Origin: Brachybacterium sp. YJGR34
GTDB lineage: Bacteria; Actinomycetota; Actinomycetes; Actinomycetales; Dermabacteraceae
Direction of reading: 5' to 3'
DNA length: 64,000 nt
Assembly: GCF_003347015.1 (NCBI RefSeq)
Contig: NZ_PNFB01000013.1
Coordinates: forward strand, 39,112 to 103,111
Below the pieces are notes generated by a model. The model had not been told where the DNA came from and searched no databases. It saw nothing but the letters and a program-made list of their open reading frames with translations. Made by a program: the position numbers and the translations under genes. Within the stretch, counting starts at the first letter, position 1, and every line of letters starts with the position of its first letter. Below are positions 7,508-15,739 of this stretch, in pieces.

Positions 7508-8809
7508 ATGGGTATGTCACGGTCATCGGGTGTCAGTCGGCGCAGCGCGCTGAAGTACGGCGCCACCGCATCCGCCGGAGCAATCGCCGCTTCCACCCTC
7601 GCCTCGTGCGGCGATGCGAGCGGGGGCACGACAGAGATCCGCATGTGGTCCTGGTACAGCGAACAGCAGGAGGTCCTGCCGAAGGTGATCGACGCCTTCC
7701 AGGAGAAGAATCCGTCGATCACGGTCACCAATCGGATCTTCGGCAGCCCGGACCAGTACCTGCCTGCATTGCAGGCAGCGGTGTCCGGTGGAGACATCCC
7801 AGAGATCTTCGCTCCCCACACTCGCGCCCTGGAGTACGGAGCAAACGGCATCAGCCTCGATCTCAAAGCGGCGCTGGGCGCAGACTTCACGGACAGGTTC
7901 TTCGAGTCCGCGAACAATCAGTACACGCAGGACGGAGCTCAGTACGGGATCGGCTGGATGGCTCAGACCTTCGGAATCTTCTACAACCCCGAGTCGTTCG
8001 CCGCGGCCGGAGTGGATGGCGAGCCGGAGACTTGGGACGATCTGATCGCTGCAGCAGACCTCATCCGGGGCATTGATCTCGCGCCGCTGTCAGCCTCCTT
8101 CAACCCCGGCACCAGCGGGCTGGACTTCTTCCTTCCTCTGATCACCCAGGTCACCGATGACCCCACCTGGTATCTCGCCCTCGACCGCGGCGAGAGCGGG
8201 TACGAGTACACCTCCCCGGAGGTGGTCCAAGCGCTCGAGCTTTTCGAGACGATCGTGAAGGGCTCGGTGTTCCAGAACGGAGCAGGGGCGACGCAGGGCG
8301 CCGAGGCAACGCAGCTCTTCTACACCGGGCGCGCCGCGATGCTCTTCAGCGGCTCGTGGACTCCTCAGGGACTCGTCCAGGACGCCGATCCCGAGTTCGT
8401 CGAGACCTACAAGGTCATGAAGAATCCGGCGATCGCCTCCGGGGAGCAGCATTGGACCGCGAATCAGGCCGGTGCCGGATGGTCGGTCACCTCCGAGGAG
8501 TCGAAGCAGGACGCGATCCTCGAGTTCCTCTCCTTCCTCTACGAGGACGAGCAGTACTCGACGCTCATGAACGAGTCCAACTCGATGCCGGCGACCAAGG
8601 CCGCAGCCGAGCGCATCGAGAATCCGATCATGGAACAGATGACCTCGTGGCTGATCGATGGCGACGGCTGCCCACACATCCCCTTCGGGCCGGGCTCCTC
8701 CGAAGCGGGCGGGCCGCTGATGTCGATTCTCGATGGTTCCGGCACGCCGGAGCAGGTGGCTCAGGACATGCAGGACGCCGTGGCGAACGCCCGAGGGACG
8801 GCCTCATGA
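7508..8809 (+). CDS. ABC sugar importer, substrate-binding lipoprotein
   Basis: A 433-residue extracellular solute-binding protein of family 1 (CUT1 sugar type). The signal peptide has a twin arginine (SRRSALKYG) and a lipobox ending in LASC, so Cys34 is the likely lipidated residue and export may be by Tat. The mature part opens with TEIRMWSWYSEQQEVLPKVI, typical of sugar-binding proteins. GAGGAG precedes the ATG. It is the first gene of the ROK-controlled operon and its stop overlaps the first permease start as ATGA. The sugar is unknown. Confidence 0.92.
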   Translation: MGMSRSSGVSRRSALKYGATASAGAIAASTLASCGDASGGTTEIRMWSWYSEQQEVLPKVIDAFQEKNPSITVTNRIFGSPDQYLPALQAAVSGGDIPEIFAPHTRALEYGANGISLDLKAALGADFTDRFFESANNQYTQDGAQYGIGWMAQTFGIFYNPESFAAAGVDGEPETWDDLIAAADLIRGIDLAPLSASFNPGTSGLDFFLPLITQVTDDPTWYLALDRGESGYEYTSPEVVQALELFETIVKGSVFQNGAGATQGAEATQLFYTGRAAMLFSGSWTPQGLVQDADPEFVETYKVMKNPAIASGEQHWTANQAGAGWSVTSEESKQDAILEFLSFLYEDEQYSTLMNESNSMPATKAAAERIENPIMEQMTSWLIDGDGCPHIPFGPGSSEAGGPLMSILDGSGTPEQVAQDMQDAVANARGTAS

Positions 8810-9771
8810 CCTCCACGCTGACCCATGGCGGCGCGCCGCCGACGCCTACGAAGACCGTGCGCAGGCCCTGGAGCGTCCCCCCGATCCGCCGGAAGGAGAT
8901 GCTCGCCGCCTACGGGTTCGTTCTCCCCACCTTCTTCCTGTTCGCCCTGTTCGTCGGGTACCCGATTCTCCACACCTTCTATCTCAGCACCGCGGAATGG
9001 AGTGGATTCGGTGATGCCACGTTCATCGGGCTCGACAACTTCCTCCGAGCCGCCCTTGACCCCGTTGCGCAGAGCGCCTTCCTGCTGACAATCGGATGGG
9101 CACTGGCCACGACGGTCCTCCAAACGGCGATTCCCCTCGTCATCGCCGCCATGGTCGCGACCGTGCCGGGACCGATCTCCGTGGTCGTGCGCACGGCGCT
9201 GTTCATCCCAGGGATCGTCTCGTTCGTCGTCTCCGGCGTGCTCTGGCGACTGATCTACGACCCGAACTTCGGGACTCTCAACGCTGCGATCCAACGTCTC
9301 GGTGTCGAGGGCTTCAACCATCCGTGGCTCGGATCGGCCAACTCCGCGATCCCGGCGCTCCTGGTCGTCGCAGTGTGGCAGGGCATCGGGATGAGCATGC
9401 TGATTTTCTTCGCGGGCATCCAGGGCATCGACCCCGGCCTGAACGAGGCCGCGATGATGGACGGCGCGGGAGTGCTCCAGCGCTTCCGTCACGTGACGCT
9501 GCCGAGTCTCCGCTTCGTCACGGCGATCGTCCTCGCGCTGAATCTCATGAACGGCTTCAAGGTCTTCGACCTGATCTACGTCATGACCGGCGGCGGCCCC
9601 AACAACAGCACCCAGGTTCTCGGGACGTACCTCTACGGTCTGGCCTTCGGATCCACCTCGGGGTCCGTGCCCCAGCTCGGATACGCCTCGAGCCTTTCCA
9701 TCATCGTCATGGCGCTGTGCACCGTCGCGGTGCTGTTCCAGATGCGCCTGAGCCGGAGGGCCGGAGCATGA
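8806..9771 (+). CDS. ABC sugar importer, permease 1 (MalF/UgpA type)
   Basis: A 321-residue CUT1 inner-membrane permease with six hydrophobic segments after a polar N-terminus of about 30 residues. The EAA loop that contacts the ATPase is seen as NEAAMMDGAGVLQRFRHVTLP near residue 220. The ATG at 8806 overlaps the binding-protein stop by 4 bp, and the stop overlaps the next permease by 4 bp. No ATPase gene is present in the cassette, so it presumably uses a shared MsmK-type ATPase encoded elsewhere. Confidence 0.93.
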   Translation: MTSTLTHGGAPPTPTKTVRRPWSVPPIRRKEMLAAYGFVLPTFFLFALFVGYPILHTFYLSTAEWSGFGDATFIGLDNFLRAALDPVAQSAFLLTIGWALATTVLQTAIPLVIAAMVATVPGPISVVVRTALFIPGIVSFVVSGVLWRLIYDPNFGTLNAAIQRLGVEGFNHPWLGSANSAIPALLVVAVWQGIGMSMLIFFAGIQGIDPGLNEAAMMDGAGVLQRFRHVTLPSLRFVTAIVLALNLMNGFKVFDLIYVMTGGGPNNSTQVLGTYLYGLAFGSTSGSVPQLGYASSLSIIVMALCTVAVLFQMRLSRRAGA

Positions 9772-10616
9772 GCGCCACGATCACCTCGAAGACGGTCACG
9801 GGACGGATGGGCCGATGGGCCACCAGCGCCGTCCTGCTGCTGATCAGCATCGCAACGGTCTACCCCTTCGTGTGGATGATCCTGACCTCGCTGCGCGAGT
9901 CCAACTCGGTGTTCGGAGGTCCGTTCATCCCCGAGCGGATCACTCTGGACGCCTACTCGAGGGTCCTCGAGTTCACCGGCTTCGTCGGCCACTACTGGAA
10001 CTCCCTCTGGATGACCACTGTGACCTGCGCGGTCGTGCTGGCTCTGTCGACGCTGTGCGGCTACGCGTTCGCGAAGCTCCGCTTCCCGTTCAAGAATGCG
10101 CTGTATGTCGTGCTGCTCTCGACGCTGATGATGCCCGGCACGGCATTGATCATCCCGGTCTACCTCCAACTTCGGACGTTTGGACTCCTCGACAGCCAAC
10201 TGGGATTGATCATCGTCTACGCCTCAGGAGCCGCTCCGTTCTCGATGTTCCTGATGCGCGCCTTCTTCGAATCGCTGCCGGATGAGTTGGTTCAGGCTGC
10301 ACGAGTCGATGGCGCCGGAGAGCTCCTGGTGTTCCTCCGAGTGGTGCTGCCCCTTGCACGGCCGGGGATCGCCACCGTGGTGATCTTCCAGTTCCTGGCG
10401 ACCTGGAACGAGTTCCTGATGGCGAATACGGTCCTGCAGACTCCGGACAAGCTGCCGCTGCAGCCCATCCTCTTCTCCCTGCAGGGCCAGTACTCCACGG
10501 ACTGGACCACGCTGTGTGCAGGTCTCGCGCTCTCCGCGATCCCCGTGGTCCTGGTCTACGTCTTCCTCCAGAGGCAGTTCATCGCCGGCATGACGCTCGG
10601 CGCCGTCAAGAATTGA
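9768..10616 (+). CDS. ABC sugar importer, permease 2 (MalG/UgpE type)
   Basis: A 282-residue CUT1 permease with six membrane segments. It carries the family EAA loop (LVQAARVDGAGELLVFLRVV) near residue 190 and the C-terminal FLQRQFIAGMTLGAVK tail. The ATG overlaps the previous stop by 4 bp. It pairs with permease 1 to form the sugar channel. The downstream VOC gene begins 14 nt later, so import and catabolism are probably on one message. Confidence 0.93.
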   Translation: MSATITSKTVTGRMGRWATSAVLLLISIATVYPFVWMILTSLRESNSVFGGPFIPERITLDAYSRVLEFTGFVGHYWNSLWMTTVTCAVVLALSTLCGYAFAKLRFPFKNALYVVLLSTLMMPGTALIIPVYLQLRTFGLLDSQLGLIIVYASGAAPFSMFLMRAFFESLPDELVQAARVDGAGELLVFLRVVLPLARPGIATVVIFQFLATWNEFLMANTVLQTPDKLPLQPILFSLQGQYSTDWTTLCAGLALSAIPVVLVYVFLQRQFIAGMTLGAVKN

Positions 10617-10630
10617 GAAAGTGTAACCCT

Positions 10631-11395
10631 ATGAGCATCCGATCGATCACCCTGAACGTCCGCGACATTGCCACCTCCCGTGCCTTCTACGAGAAGTATC
10701 TGGCTGCGCAGGTTCTGGAGGAGACTGCCGAGTATGCGCTCCTGGACGTCGTGACTGCCACGATCCGTCTGCGCAAGGTGAACGGGTCCGAATTCTCTTC
10801 CTGGCAAGCGGACGATCTCCGTCGTGGATTCCGCCACATCGGTTTCAAGGTCGCCGACACCGATCGTCTCTTCGCTGATGTCGAGGCCGACGGTGTGCCG
10901 GTGCACCTCGCACCGCTCGATGCTGAGGGCGGGGTGCGCATCGCCTTCTTCTACGACCCCGACGGCACACTGCTGGAGTTCGTCCAAGGCGACCTCCACT
11001 ACCACCACGTCGCCGACCAGGAGCTCGTCGATGCGGAGTACGCGCTCGGTGTGCCCGAGCGCCCACGTTTCGATCACATCGCGGAGACGGTGGAGAACTT
11101 CGAGTCGACCCAGACCTTCTACGACCGGCTGGGCTTCCGTCACCACGGCAGCATCGTCCAGGCCTCCGATCCGCGCGGCTTCCAGATCCGGTTCCTCAAG
11201 AACGACGACAGCGTGCTGGAGATCTTCACCTACGAGGCGACGACCAGCCCGACTCGCCAGGTACAGGACGCTCCGGGATTCGCCGACGTGGTGCTGAGCG
11301 GCGCCGAGGTCTGGCCTCCGCCGGGAGCTGCCACCGACGACGACGGTGCCGTCGCCGATCCCGATGGGCTCGCGCTGCGCAGTGAGCTCTCGTGA
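10631..11395 (+). CDS. VOC superfamily protein (glyoxalase/dioxygenase fold), two modules
   Basis: A 254-residue vicinal-oxygen-chelate protein made of two tandem modules (about 1-125 and 140-235). Possible metal ligands are the His of FRHIGFKV and the Glu of LLEFVQ in module 1, and the His of FDHIAE and the Glu of VLEIF in module 2. The fold serves isomerases, epimerases, lyases and ring-opening dioxygenases, so the reaction is open. In this cassette, beside an isomerase and an aldo/keto reductase, an isomerase or lyase acting on an oxidised sugar is plausible (inference). Its stop overlaps the reductase start as GTGA. Confidence 0.82.
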   Translation: MSIRSITLNVRDIATSRAFYEKYLAAQVLEETAEYALLDVVTATIRLRKVNGSEFSSWQADDLRRGFRHIGFKVADTDRLFADVEADGVPVHLAPLDAEGGVRIAFFYDPDGTLLEFVQGDLHYHHVADQELVDAEYALGVPERPRFDHIAETVENFESTQTFYDRLGFRHHGSIVQASDPRGFQIRFLKNDDSVLEIFTYEATTSPTRQVQDAPGFADVVLSGAEVWPPPGAATDDDGAVADPDGLALRSELS

Positions 11396-12360
11396 CGGGA
11401 TCGGCGACTCCTCGCCCTGACCTCGAGGGCTGGAGCCGCCCTCTTGGTCGTACGGGTCTGGACGTCTCGGCGATCTGTGCCGGCGGTGGCGTCCTCGGCT
11501 CGGTGCCGCAGATCTTCGGCTACGAGGTCACCTCCGATGAGGCGTCCTCCCTGCTGTCGGCTCTGTTCGACTCCCCCATCTCCTTCCTGGATACCTCCAA
11601 CGGGTACTCCGACGGGAGGAGCGAGGAGCGGATCGGACAGGCGCTGGCTCGGCGCGGAGGGCCTCCGGGCGGCTTCGTGCTCGCCACGAAGGTGGACGGG
11701 CACGACGGCGACTTCTCCGCGCAGCGAGTCAGGGCGTCGATCGAGGAGTCCTCCCGCCGGCTCGGCATGCAGTGCTTCCCACTGCTGTATCTGCACGACC
11801 CGGAGTACTACCCGGACGAGGACTTCTTCGGGCCCGATGGGGCGGTCGCCGCTCTGACCGCGGCCAGGGAGGCAGGTCGGGCTCGACATCTGGGCATCGC
11901 AACGGGCAGCATAGAGCTGGCGCACCGGTTCCTGGACACGGGCGAGTTCGAGGTGCTGCTCATGCACTCCCGGTACACGCTCGTCGATCGCAGTGCCGAC
12001 GAGCTGTACGATCGCGCGGCGGCCGAGGGGATCGGGATCGTCAATGCCGCCGTGCTCGGCGCCGGTGTCCTCTCCCGCCCGCACCAGAGCCACTCGCTCT
12101 ACGGATACCTTCCGATCCGAGATGACGTCCTGCAGGCGGCCCGTCGGATGGACGTCATCGCGCAGACAGAGGGCATCCCTCTGTCCTCGCTCGCCATCCA
12201 GTTCTCGGTGCGAGATCCGCGGATCTCCTCGACCGCCATCGGGCTCAGCCAGGAGCGGCGCATCGCCCAGACCCTTGAGGGACTGCGCGTCGAGGTGCCG
12301 CAGCGGGTGTGGGATCAGATCGAAGCCCTCGTACCTCCGCCGGAGTCCTGGCTCCACTGA
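11392..12360 (+). CDS. Aldo/keto reductase (aldose dehydrogenase type)
   Basis: A 322-residue NAD(P)-dependent aldo/keto reductase (PF00248). The catalytic tetrad is visible as Asp in FLDTSNGYSDG, Tyr in the same segment, Lys in LATKVDG and His in LYLHDPE. The opening GWSRPLGRTGLDVSAICAGG is typical of the D-threo-aldose/L-fucose dehydrogenase branch. It is the last gene of the operon, begins with GTG in a 4-bp overlap, and ends 84 nt before repeat copy B. With no sugar kinase in the cassette, it probably oxidises the free sugar, giving a non-phosphorylative route (inference). Confidence 0.88.
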   Translation: MTGSATPRPDLEGWSRPLGRTGLDVSAICAGGGVLGSVPQIFGYEVTSDEASSLLSALFDSPISFLDTSNGYSDGRSEERIGQALARRGGPPGGFVLATKVDGHDGDFSAQRVRASIEESSRRLGMQCFPLLYLHDPEYYPDEDFFGPDGAVAALTAAREAGRARHLGIATGSIELAHRFLDTGEFEVLLMHSRYTLVDRSADELYDRAAAEGIGIVNAAVLGAGVLSRPHQSHSLYGYLPIRDDVLQAARRMDVIAQTEGIPLSSLAIQFSVRDPRISSTAIGLSQERRIAQTLEGLRVEVPQRVWDQIEALVPPPESWLH

Positions 12361-12444
12361 CCGTGAGACCTGGCGAGCTCGGCCCGCCGCAGACCACGCC
12401 GGCACTGCTCCGCGGGCAACCCCCTACCCTGCGCCCCAACGCGA

Positions 12445-12580
12445 CGTCGGAGCAGCGCGCCCGAGGGTTCGAGCTGGTGATCTGGTCGCCTGAGCCGATG
12501 CTCACCGGACCAGATCACCAGCTCGATCCAAGGTGTCGCCGCGCCTCCCTCGCACCTTCAGCCTGTCATCCGGTGCGGTG
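12445..12580. repeat. Direct repeat copy B with long hairpin (family 1)
   Basis: 136 bp matching copy A at 5014-5154 in the same orientation, apart from one 5-bp deletion. The hairpin arms fall at 12469-12486 and 12509-12526. It lies just after the last cassette gene. Homology ends exactly at 12580, where sequence resembling the DUF1846 3' end begins soon after. Copies A and B therefore bound a 7.3-kb segment. Confidence 0.9.
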
Positions 12581-12590
12581 AACCGGCGCG

Positions 12591-12677
12591 GACCGGGTGA
12601 TCGCCCGTGCCCTCGGCATCTCGGTGGCCCCGAGCTCCGCGCCCCTTCCCCCGCGGGCTCCGTGCCACATGCACTGA
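12591..12677 (+). pseudogene. Decayed copy of the DUF1846 gene 3' end
   Basis: These 28 codons and stop read in frame as D-RVIARALGISVAP...CHMH and align with the intact DUF1846 tail [14 protein letters not shown]...YHKR at 4918-5001, with one extra codon. A stretch of 15 nt (CTCGGCATCTCGGTG) is identical. Like the intact gene it is followed within 40 nt by a family 1 hairpin. There is no upstream coding part, so it is a truncated relic. The alignment was done by eye; the similarity falls off over the last 12 codons. Confidence 0.6.
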
Positions 12678-12689
12678 GTCCTCCGCAGG

Positions 12690-12747
12690 TCGAGCTGGTG
12701 ATCTGGTCGCGTGAGCCGATGCTCACCGGACCAGATCACCAGCCCGA
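12690..12747. repeat. Third family 1 hairpin (copy C, core only)
   Basis: The 54-bp palindromic core of copies A and B occurs here without their flanking 80 bp. It differs by a C-to-G change in the loop, which lengthens the inner stem to GTGAGC/GCTCAC, and by one change in the outer right arm (CCAGCCC). It lies between the DUF1846 relic and the convergent end of the flippase-like gene. Confidence 0.85.
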
Positions 12748-12763
12748 CCAGAGGCCGGACAGA

Positions 12764-13891
12764 TCAGGCGGACGGTGCCTCGTCGGACCCGTCGGAGGTC
12801 CCCGCCGCGGTGTCAGCGCCGGCCACCGCGGCGTTCCGGCCGGTGAACCTCCACAGGAGCATCGCGGCCAGTCCCAGCAGCAGCGGCGCCGCCACGATCA
12901 TGACGCGCCAGACGATCATCGCCGCGATCGCGGGCTCGGCGATCTCGTGACCCGCGGTCTCGGTGAGCGAGGCCAGCATCGCGGTGTCCATGACGCCCAG
13001 GCCCTGCGCCGGGAACATGGTCAGGGGGAAGGCGAACAGGTAGGCGACGCCCACCTCGAGGATCGAGAGGTCATCGGGACGGATGCCGATCATGCGCATC
13101 GCGACCAGGAGGATCACCAGGTCCATCAGCACCATCCCGGCGCTGCAGGCGAGGGATCGGGGGAAGCGGTAGCCGAAGCGCTCGGAGAGGTTCTCCTGGA
13201 AGGACGCGAAGCCGCCCGCCCACACCTCCGGGTCGGTAGTGCCGCGCACGCGCCGCACCATCCCGCCCATCGCGAGCCCGATCCGCCGCGCCTCCTTGCG
13301 CCCCCGCAGCACCAGCAGCACCACCGTGACGAGGAAGGCGGCGATGAACAGGCTCACCAGGTCGAACCAGCGCAGCCCCGGCCCGACGCTCAGCAGGGGA
13401 AGCAGCACGAAGCCCAGCAGCGGCGCCGAGAAGCGCACGATGTAGAAGGTCATCGAGTTCATCGCCGTTGCCGCGAGCGCCCGCGGACCGTCGATGCCCC
13501 AGGAGCGGAACATCGCCACCCGCAGCACGATGTCGCTGGGCGCGGGAGCGAAGGCGGAGGCGGTGTTGGAGGAGAGGTCGTTGATGGTGCAGCGGTAGAG
13601 GCCCACCCCCGGCAGGAAGATCGACAGCGGCGCGGCGCTGAAGATCTGCCGGATGATCAGCAGCGGCAGGAACAGCAGCGGGCTCCACAGCGGCACCGAG
13701 CTCAGCGCGTCCCACACGGTGGCCACGTCGATGCGGCGGAAGGTCCGCACCACCACGGTGACCACGAGGATGACGATCGCGGTGGCGACCAGGCGCGAGA
13801 CCCACGGGCCCTTCTTGTGCCTGCGCAGCGTCCTCTCGACCGAGGTGGGCGGCGGTGCGTCACCGGCGTCGGTCGGCGTCTGCTCGGTCAC
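12764..13891 (-). CDS. Lysylphosphatidylglycerol synthase TM-region family membrane protein
   Basis: A 375-residue polytopic protein of PF03706 (LPG_synthase_TM / UPF0104), the flippase-like half of MprF without the aminoacyl-transferase half. About eight hydrophobic segments follow a polar N-terminus ending in RRHKKGPWVSRL. Family-like segments include NTASAFAPAPSDIVLRV and FPAQGLGVMDTAM. I start at the GTG at 13891, which has AGGAG upstream, instead of a longer frame to 14008. Such proteins often flip lipids or belong to polyprenyl-glycan pathways; no partner is encoded here. The C-terminal 25 residues are Ala/Asp/Ser-rich. Confidence 0.85.
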   Translation of the reverse strand: MTEQTPTDAGDAPPPTSVERTLRRHKKGPWVSRLVATAIVILVVTVVVRTFRRIDVATVWDALSSVPLWSPLLFLPLLIIRQIFSAAPLSIFLPGVGLYRCTINDLSSNTASAFAPAPSDIVLRVAMFRSWGIDGPRALAATAMNSMTFYIVRFSAPLLGFVLLPLLSVGPGLRWFDLVSLFIAAFLVTVVLLVLRGRKEARRIGLAMGGMVRRVRGTTDPEVWAGGFASFQENLSERFGYRFPRSLACSAGMVLMDLVILLVAMRMIGIRPDDLSILEVGVAYLFAFPLTMFPAQGLGVMDTAMLASLTETAGHEIAEPAIAAMIVWRVMIVAAPLLLGLAAMLLWRFTGRNAAVAGADTAAGTSDGSDEAPSA

Positions 13892-14016
13892 CTCTCCTGC
13901 TCCCCTCTGCCCGACCCACGGGCGGACCGGTCGATCCGGGCGCGGCGGGGTCCCGACCGCGATGGTCCAGCGTACACAGCGAACACCTCGCGAATCGGCA
14001 CGCGGCACGGGCGGGC

Positions 14017-14022
14017 TACGGT
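14017..14022 (+). promoter_or_regulatory. Leaderless -10 box for the alpha/beta hydrolase gene
   Basis: TACGGT lies 6 nt before the ATG at 14029 with no separate ribosome site, the same geometry as before several other genes in this window. Confidence 0.5.
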
Positions 14023-14028
14023 GAGGCC

Positions 14029-14796
14029 ATGACTCTCGCCCGCCGGATCCGTCGCGGAACCCTCCGCGTGCTCGCCGTGCTGTGCGTGCTGGTGGTGCTC
14101 GCGGTGCTCGCCCTCGTGCTGTGGGCGCGCACCGGCGTGATGCCGGCCGAGCCGGCGCCGCTGGACGCCGTGCTCGAGGATCCCGGGATCACGGTCGAGG
14201 AGAGCTCCACGGCCATGGTGATGCGGCCCGCGGACGATGCCGAGGCCGGGGACGTGGGCCTGGTCTTCTATCCCGGAGCGAAGGTCGAGGCGGAGGCGTA
14301 CGCGGAGCGTCTGTCCGATCTGGTGACCGAAGAGGGAATGTCGGTGGTGATCGTGAAGCCCTGGTTGCACCTGGCGCTCTTCGATCCCCGGGGGACGGAC
14401 ACCTTCACCGCGCGCGTGCCGAGCGTGACGACCTGGATGGTCGGCGGCCATTCGATGGGCGGTGTCCGCGCGTGCCTCGCCGCCGAGGACGTCGACGCCC
14501 TGGTGCTGCTGGCCTCCTACTGCTCCACGGACCTCTCGGCCTCGGGTCTCCCGGTGCTCAGCCTCGCCGGGAGCGAGGACGGCCTGTCCACACCCGAGAA
14601 GGTCGACGGCGCCCGCGATCTGCTCCCGGCGGACGCAGAGATGGTCGAGATCGAGGGCGCGAGCCACGCGAGCTTCGGCGACTACGGCCCGCAGCCGGGC
14701 GACGGCACTCCGACGATCACCGATCCGGCGATGGACGCGGTGGTCACCGCGGAGGTCGGAGATCTGGCACAGGCCGTGGGGCCGAACGGCGACTGA
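14029..14796 (+). CDS. Membrane-anchored alpha/beta hydrolase
   Basis: A 255-residue protein with one N-terminal membrane segment (about residues 10-33) and an extracytoplasmic alpha/beta hydrolase domain (PF12695-like). The nucleophile elbow GGHSMGG is near residue 143. Candidate acid and base are Asp in AGSEDGLS and His in GASHASF. Family members act on esters or peptides; the substrate here is unknown. It is divergent from the flippase-like gene (137 bp apart) and convergent with the ZIP transporter. Confidence 0.85.
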   Translation: MTLARRIRRGTLRVLAVLCVLVVLAVLALVLWARTGVMPAEPAPLDAVLEDPGITVEESSTAMVMRPADDAEAGDVGLVFYPGAKVEAEAYAERLSDLVTEEGMSVVIVKPWLHLALFDPRGTDTFTARVPSVTTWMVGGHSMGGVRACLAAEDVDALVLLASYCSTDLSASGLPVLSLAGSEDGLSTPEKVDGARDLLPADAEMVEIEGASHASFGDYGPQPGDGTPTITDPAMDAVVTAEVGDLAQAVGPNGD

Positions 14797-14850
14797 TTCC
14801 CGGTCGGCCCGGCCGGGTGCCATCCGGCGCGCATGGTCGCCGGCCCTGCG

Positions 14851-15606
14851 TCAGGCGGCGCTGTGGAGTGCGAAGGCCGCGAGGAAGCCGAGGGCGGCCA
14901 GCAGCCCGGAGTACAGCGAGTCCTCCGCGACGGCCTCGGGGATCATCGTGTCGGTGATCATCGCGAGGATGGCGCCCGCGGCCAGGGCGTTGACGAAGGC
15001 GATCGTGGCGGGCGACGCCCCGCCCAGCATCGAGTAGCCCGCCAGCGCCGCCAGCCCGGAGGCCAGGGCGATCGCGCCCCAGATCGCGAAGACATAGGTG
15101 GCGCTGCGCCCGGCGCTCTTCCACCCCGCACTGCTGGAGAGGCCCTCGGGGACGTTGGACAGGAACACCGCGGCGAACATGGCCATGCTCATCCCGGATC
15201 CGGAGAGCACGCTGAGGCCCAGCGCCATCGACTCCGGCACGCCGTCCAGCAGGGCTCCGATCGCGATCGCTCCCCCGCTGCCGCTCTTCTCCTCCTCCGA
15301 GGTCTGGACCGTCCCCGAGGAGCGTTTGCGATGCCTCGCCCCGTAGCGGGCCAGCAGCAGGTTCAGCCCCACATAGGTCACCGCCCCGACCAGGAAGCCG
15401 GCCCCCGTGGCGACCAGGCCGCCCTCCTCCATCGCCTCCTCCACCAGCTCGAAGGAGAGGGCGGAGATGAGCACCCCCGCACCGAAGGCCATGATCCCGG
15501 CGACGACCTTCGCAGGCACCGTCACGAACCACGCGATCGCGCTGCCCAGCAGCAGCGCGCCGCCGGCCACGAGTCCGCCCAGCAGGGCGATGAGCCAGGG
15601 AGCCAT
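14851..15606 (-). CDS. ZIP family divalent metal transporter
   Basis: A 251-residue ZIP permease (PF02535), usually importing zinc or related metals. Eight hydrophobic segments are visible. The metal-site helices show NVPEGLSSS (helix IV) and AGAILAMITDTMIPEA (helix V). The intracellular loop between helices III and IV (about 95-118) is rich in Ser, Glu and Lys (SSGTVQTSEEEKSGSGG) instead of the common histidines. There is no Zur-like site that I can see upstream. Confidence 0.9.
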   Translation of the reverse strand: MAPWLIALLGGLVAGGALLLGSAIAWFVTVPAKVVAGIMAFGAGVLISALSFELVEEAMEEGGLVATGAGFLVGAVTYVGLNLLLARYGARHRKRSSGTVQTSEEEKSGSGGAIAIGALLDGVPESMALGLSVLSGSGMSMAMFAAVFLSNVPEGLSSSAGWKSAGRSATYVFAIWGAIALASGLAALAGYSMLGGASPATIAFVNALAAGAILAMITDTMIPEAVAEDSLYSGLLAALGFLAAFALHSAA

Positions 15607-15690
15607 GGCGCGGTCCTTCCAGCGATCCGACGGGTCGGGCCGACCCTAGCTCGGATCGGAGAGCGACGCCGTCCCGCCGCGAGGACAACG

Positions 15691-15719
15691 CCCCGGTCCC
15701 GCGCGCGGCGGGACCGGGG
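15691..15719 (-). terminator. Strong hairpin downstream of the first EEP gene
   Basis: CCCCGGTCCCGC and GCGGGACCGGGG form a perfect 12-bp stem with a 5-nt loop, 20 nt after the EEP stop at 15740. It is very stable and probably ends the EEP transcript before the ZIP promoter. Confidence 0.75.
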
Positions 15720-15739
15720 GGGGCTCTGCCGGCTCGCCG

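Noticed and set aside
5181..12360. ATPase gene missing from the sugar cassette as a sign of decay
   Set aside because: All three CUT1-type sugar importers in this window lack an ATPase gene, which fits the shared MsmK-type ATPase common in Gram-positive bacteria; it is not evidence of damage.
5014..12745. Insertion sequence or composite transposon around the sugar cassette
   Set aside because: No transposase, integrase or terminal inverted repeat lies in or beside the repeats, and no target-site duplication is visible. I keep the repeats as dispersed elements that may recombine.
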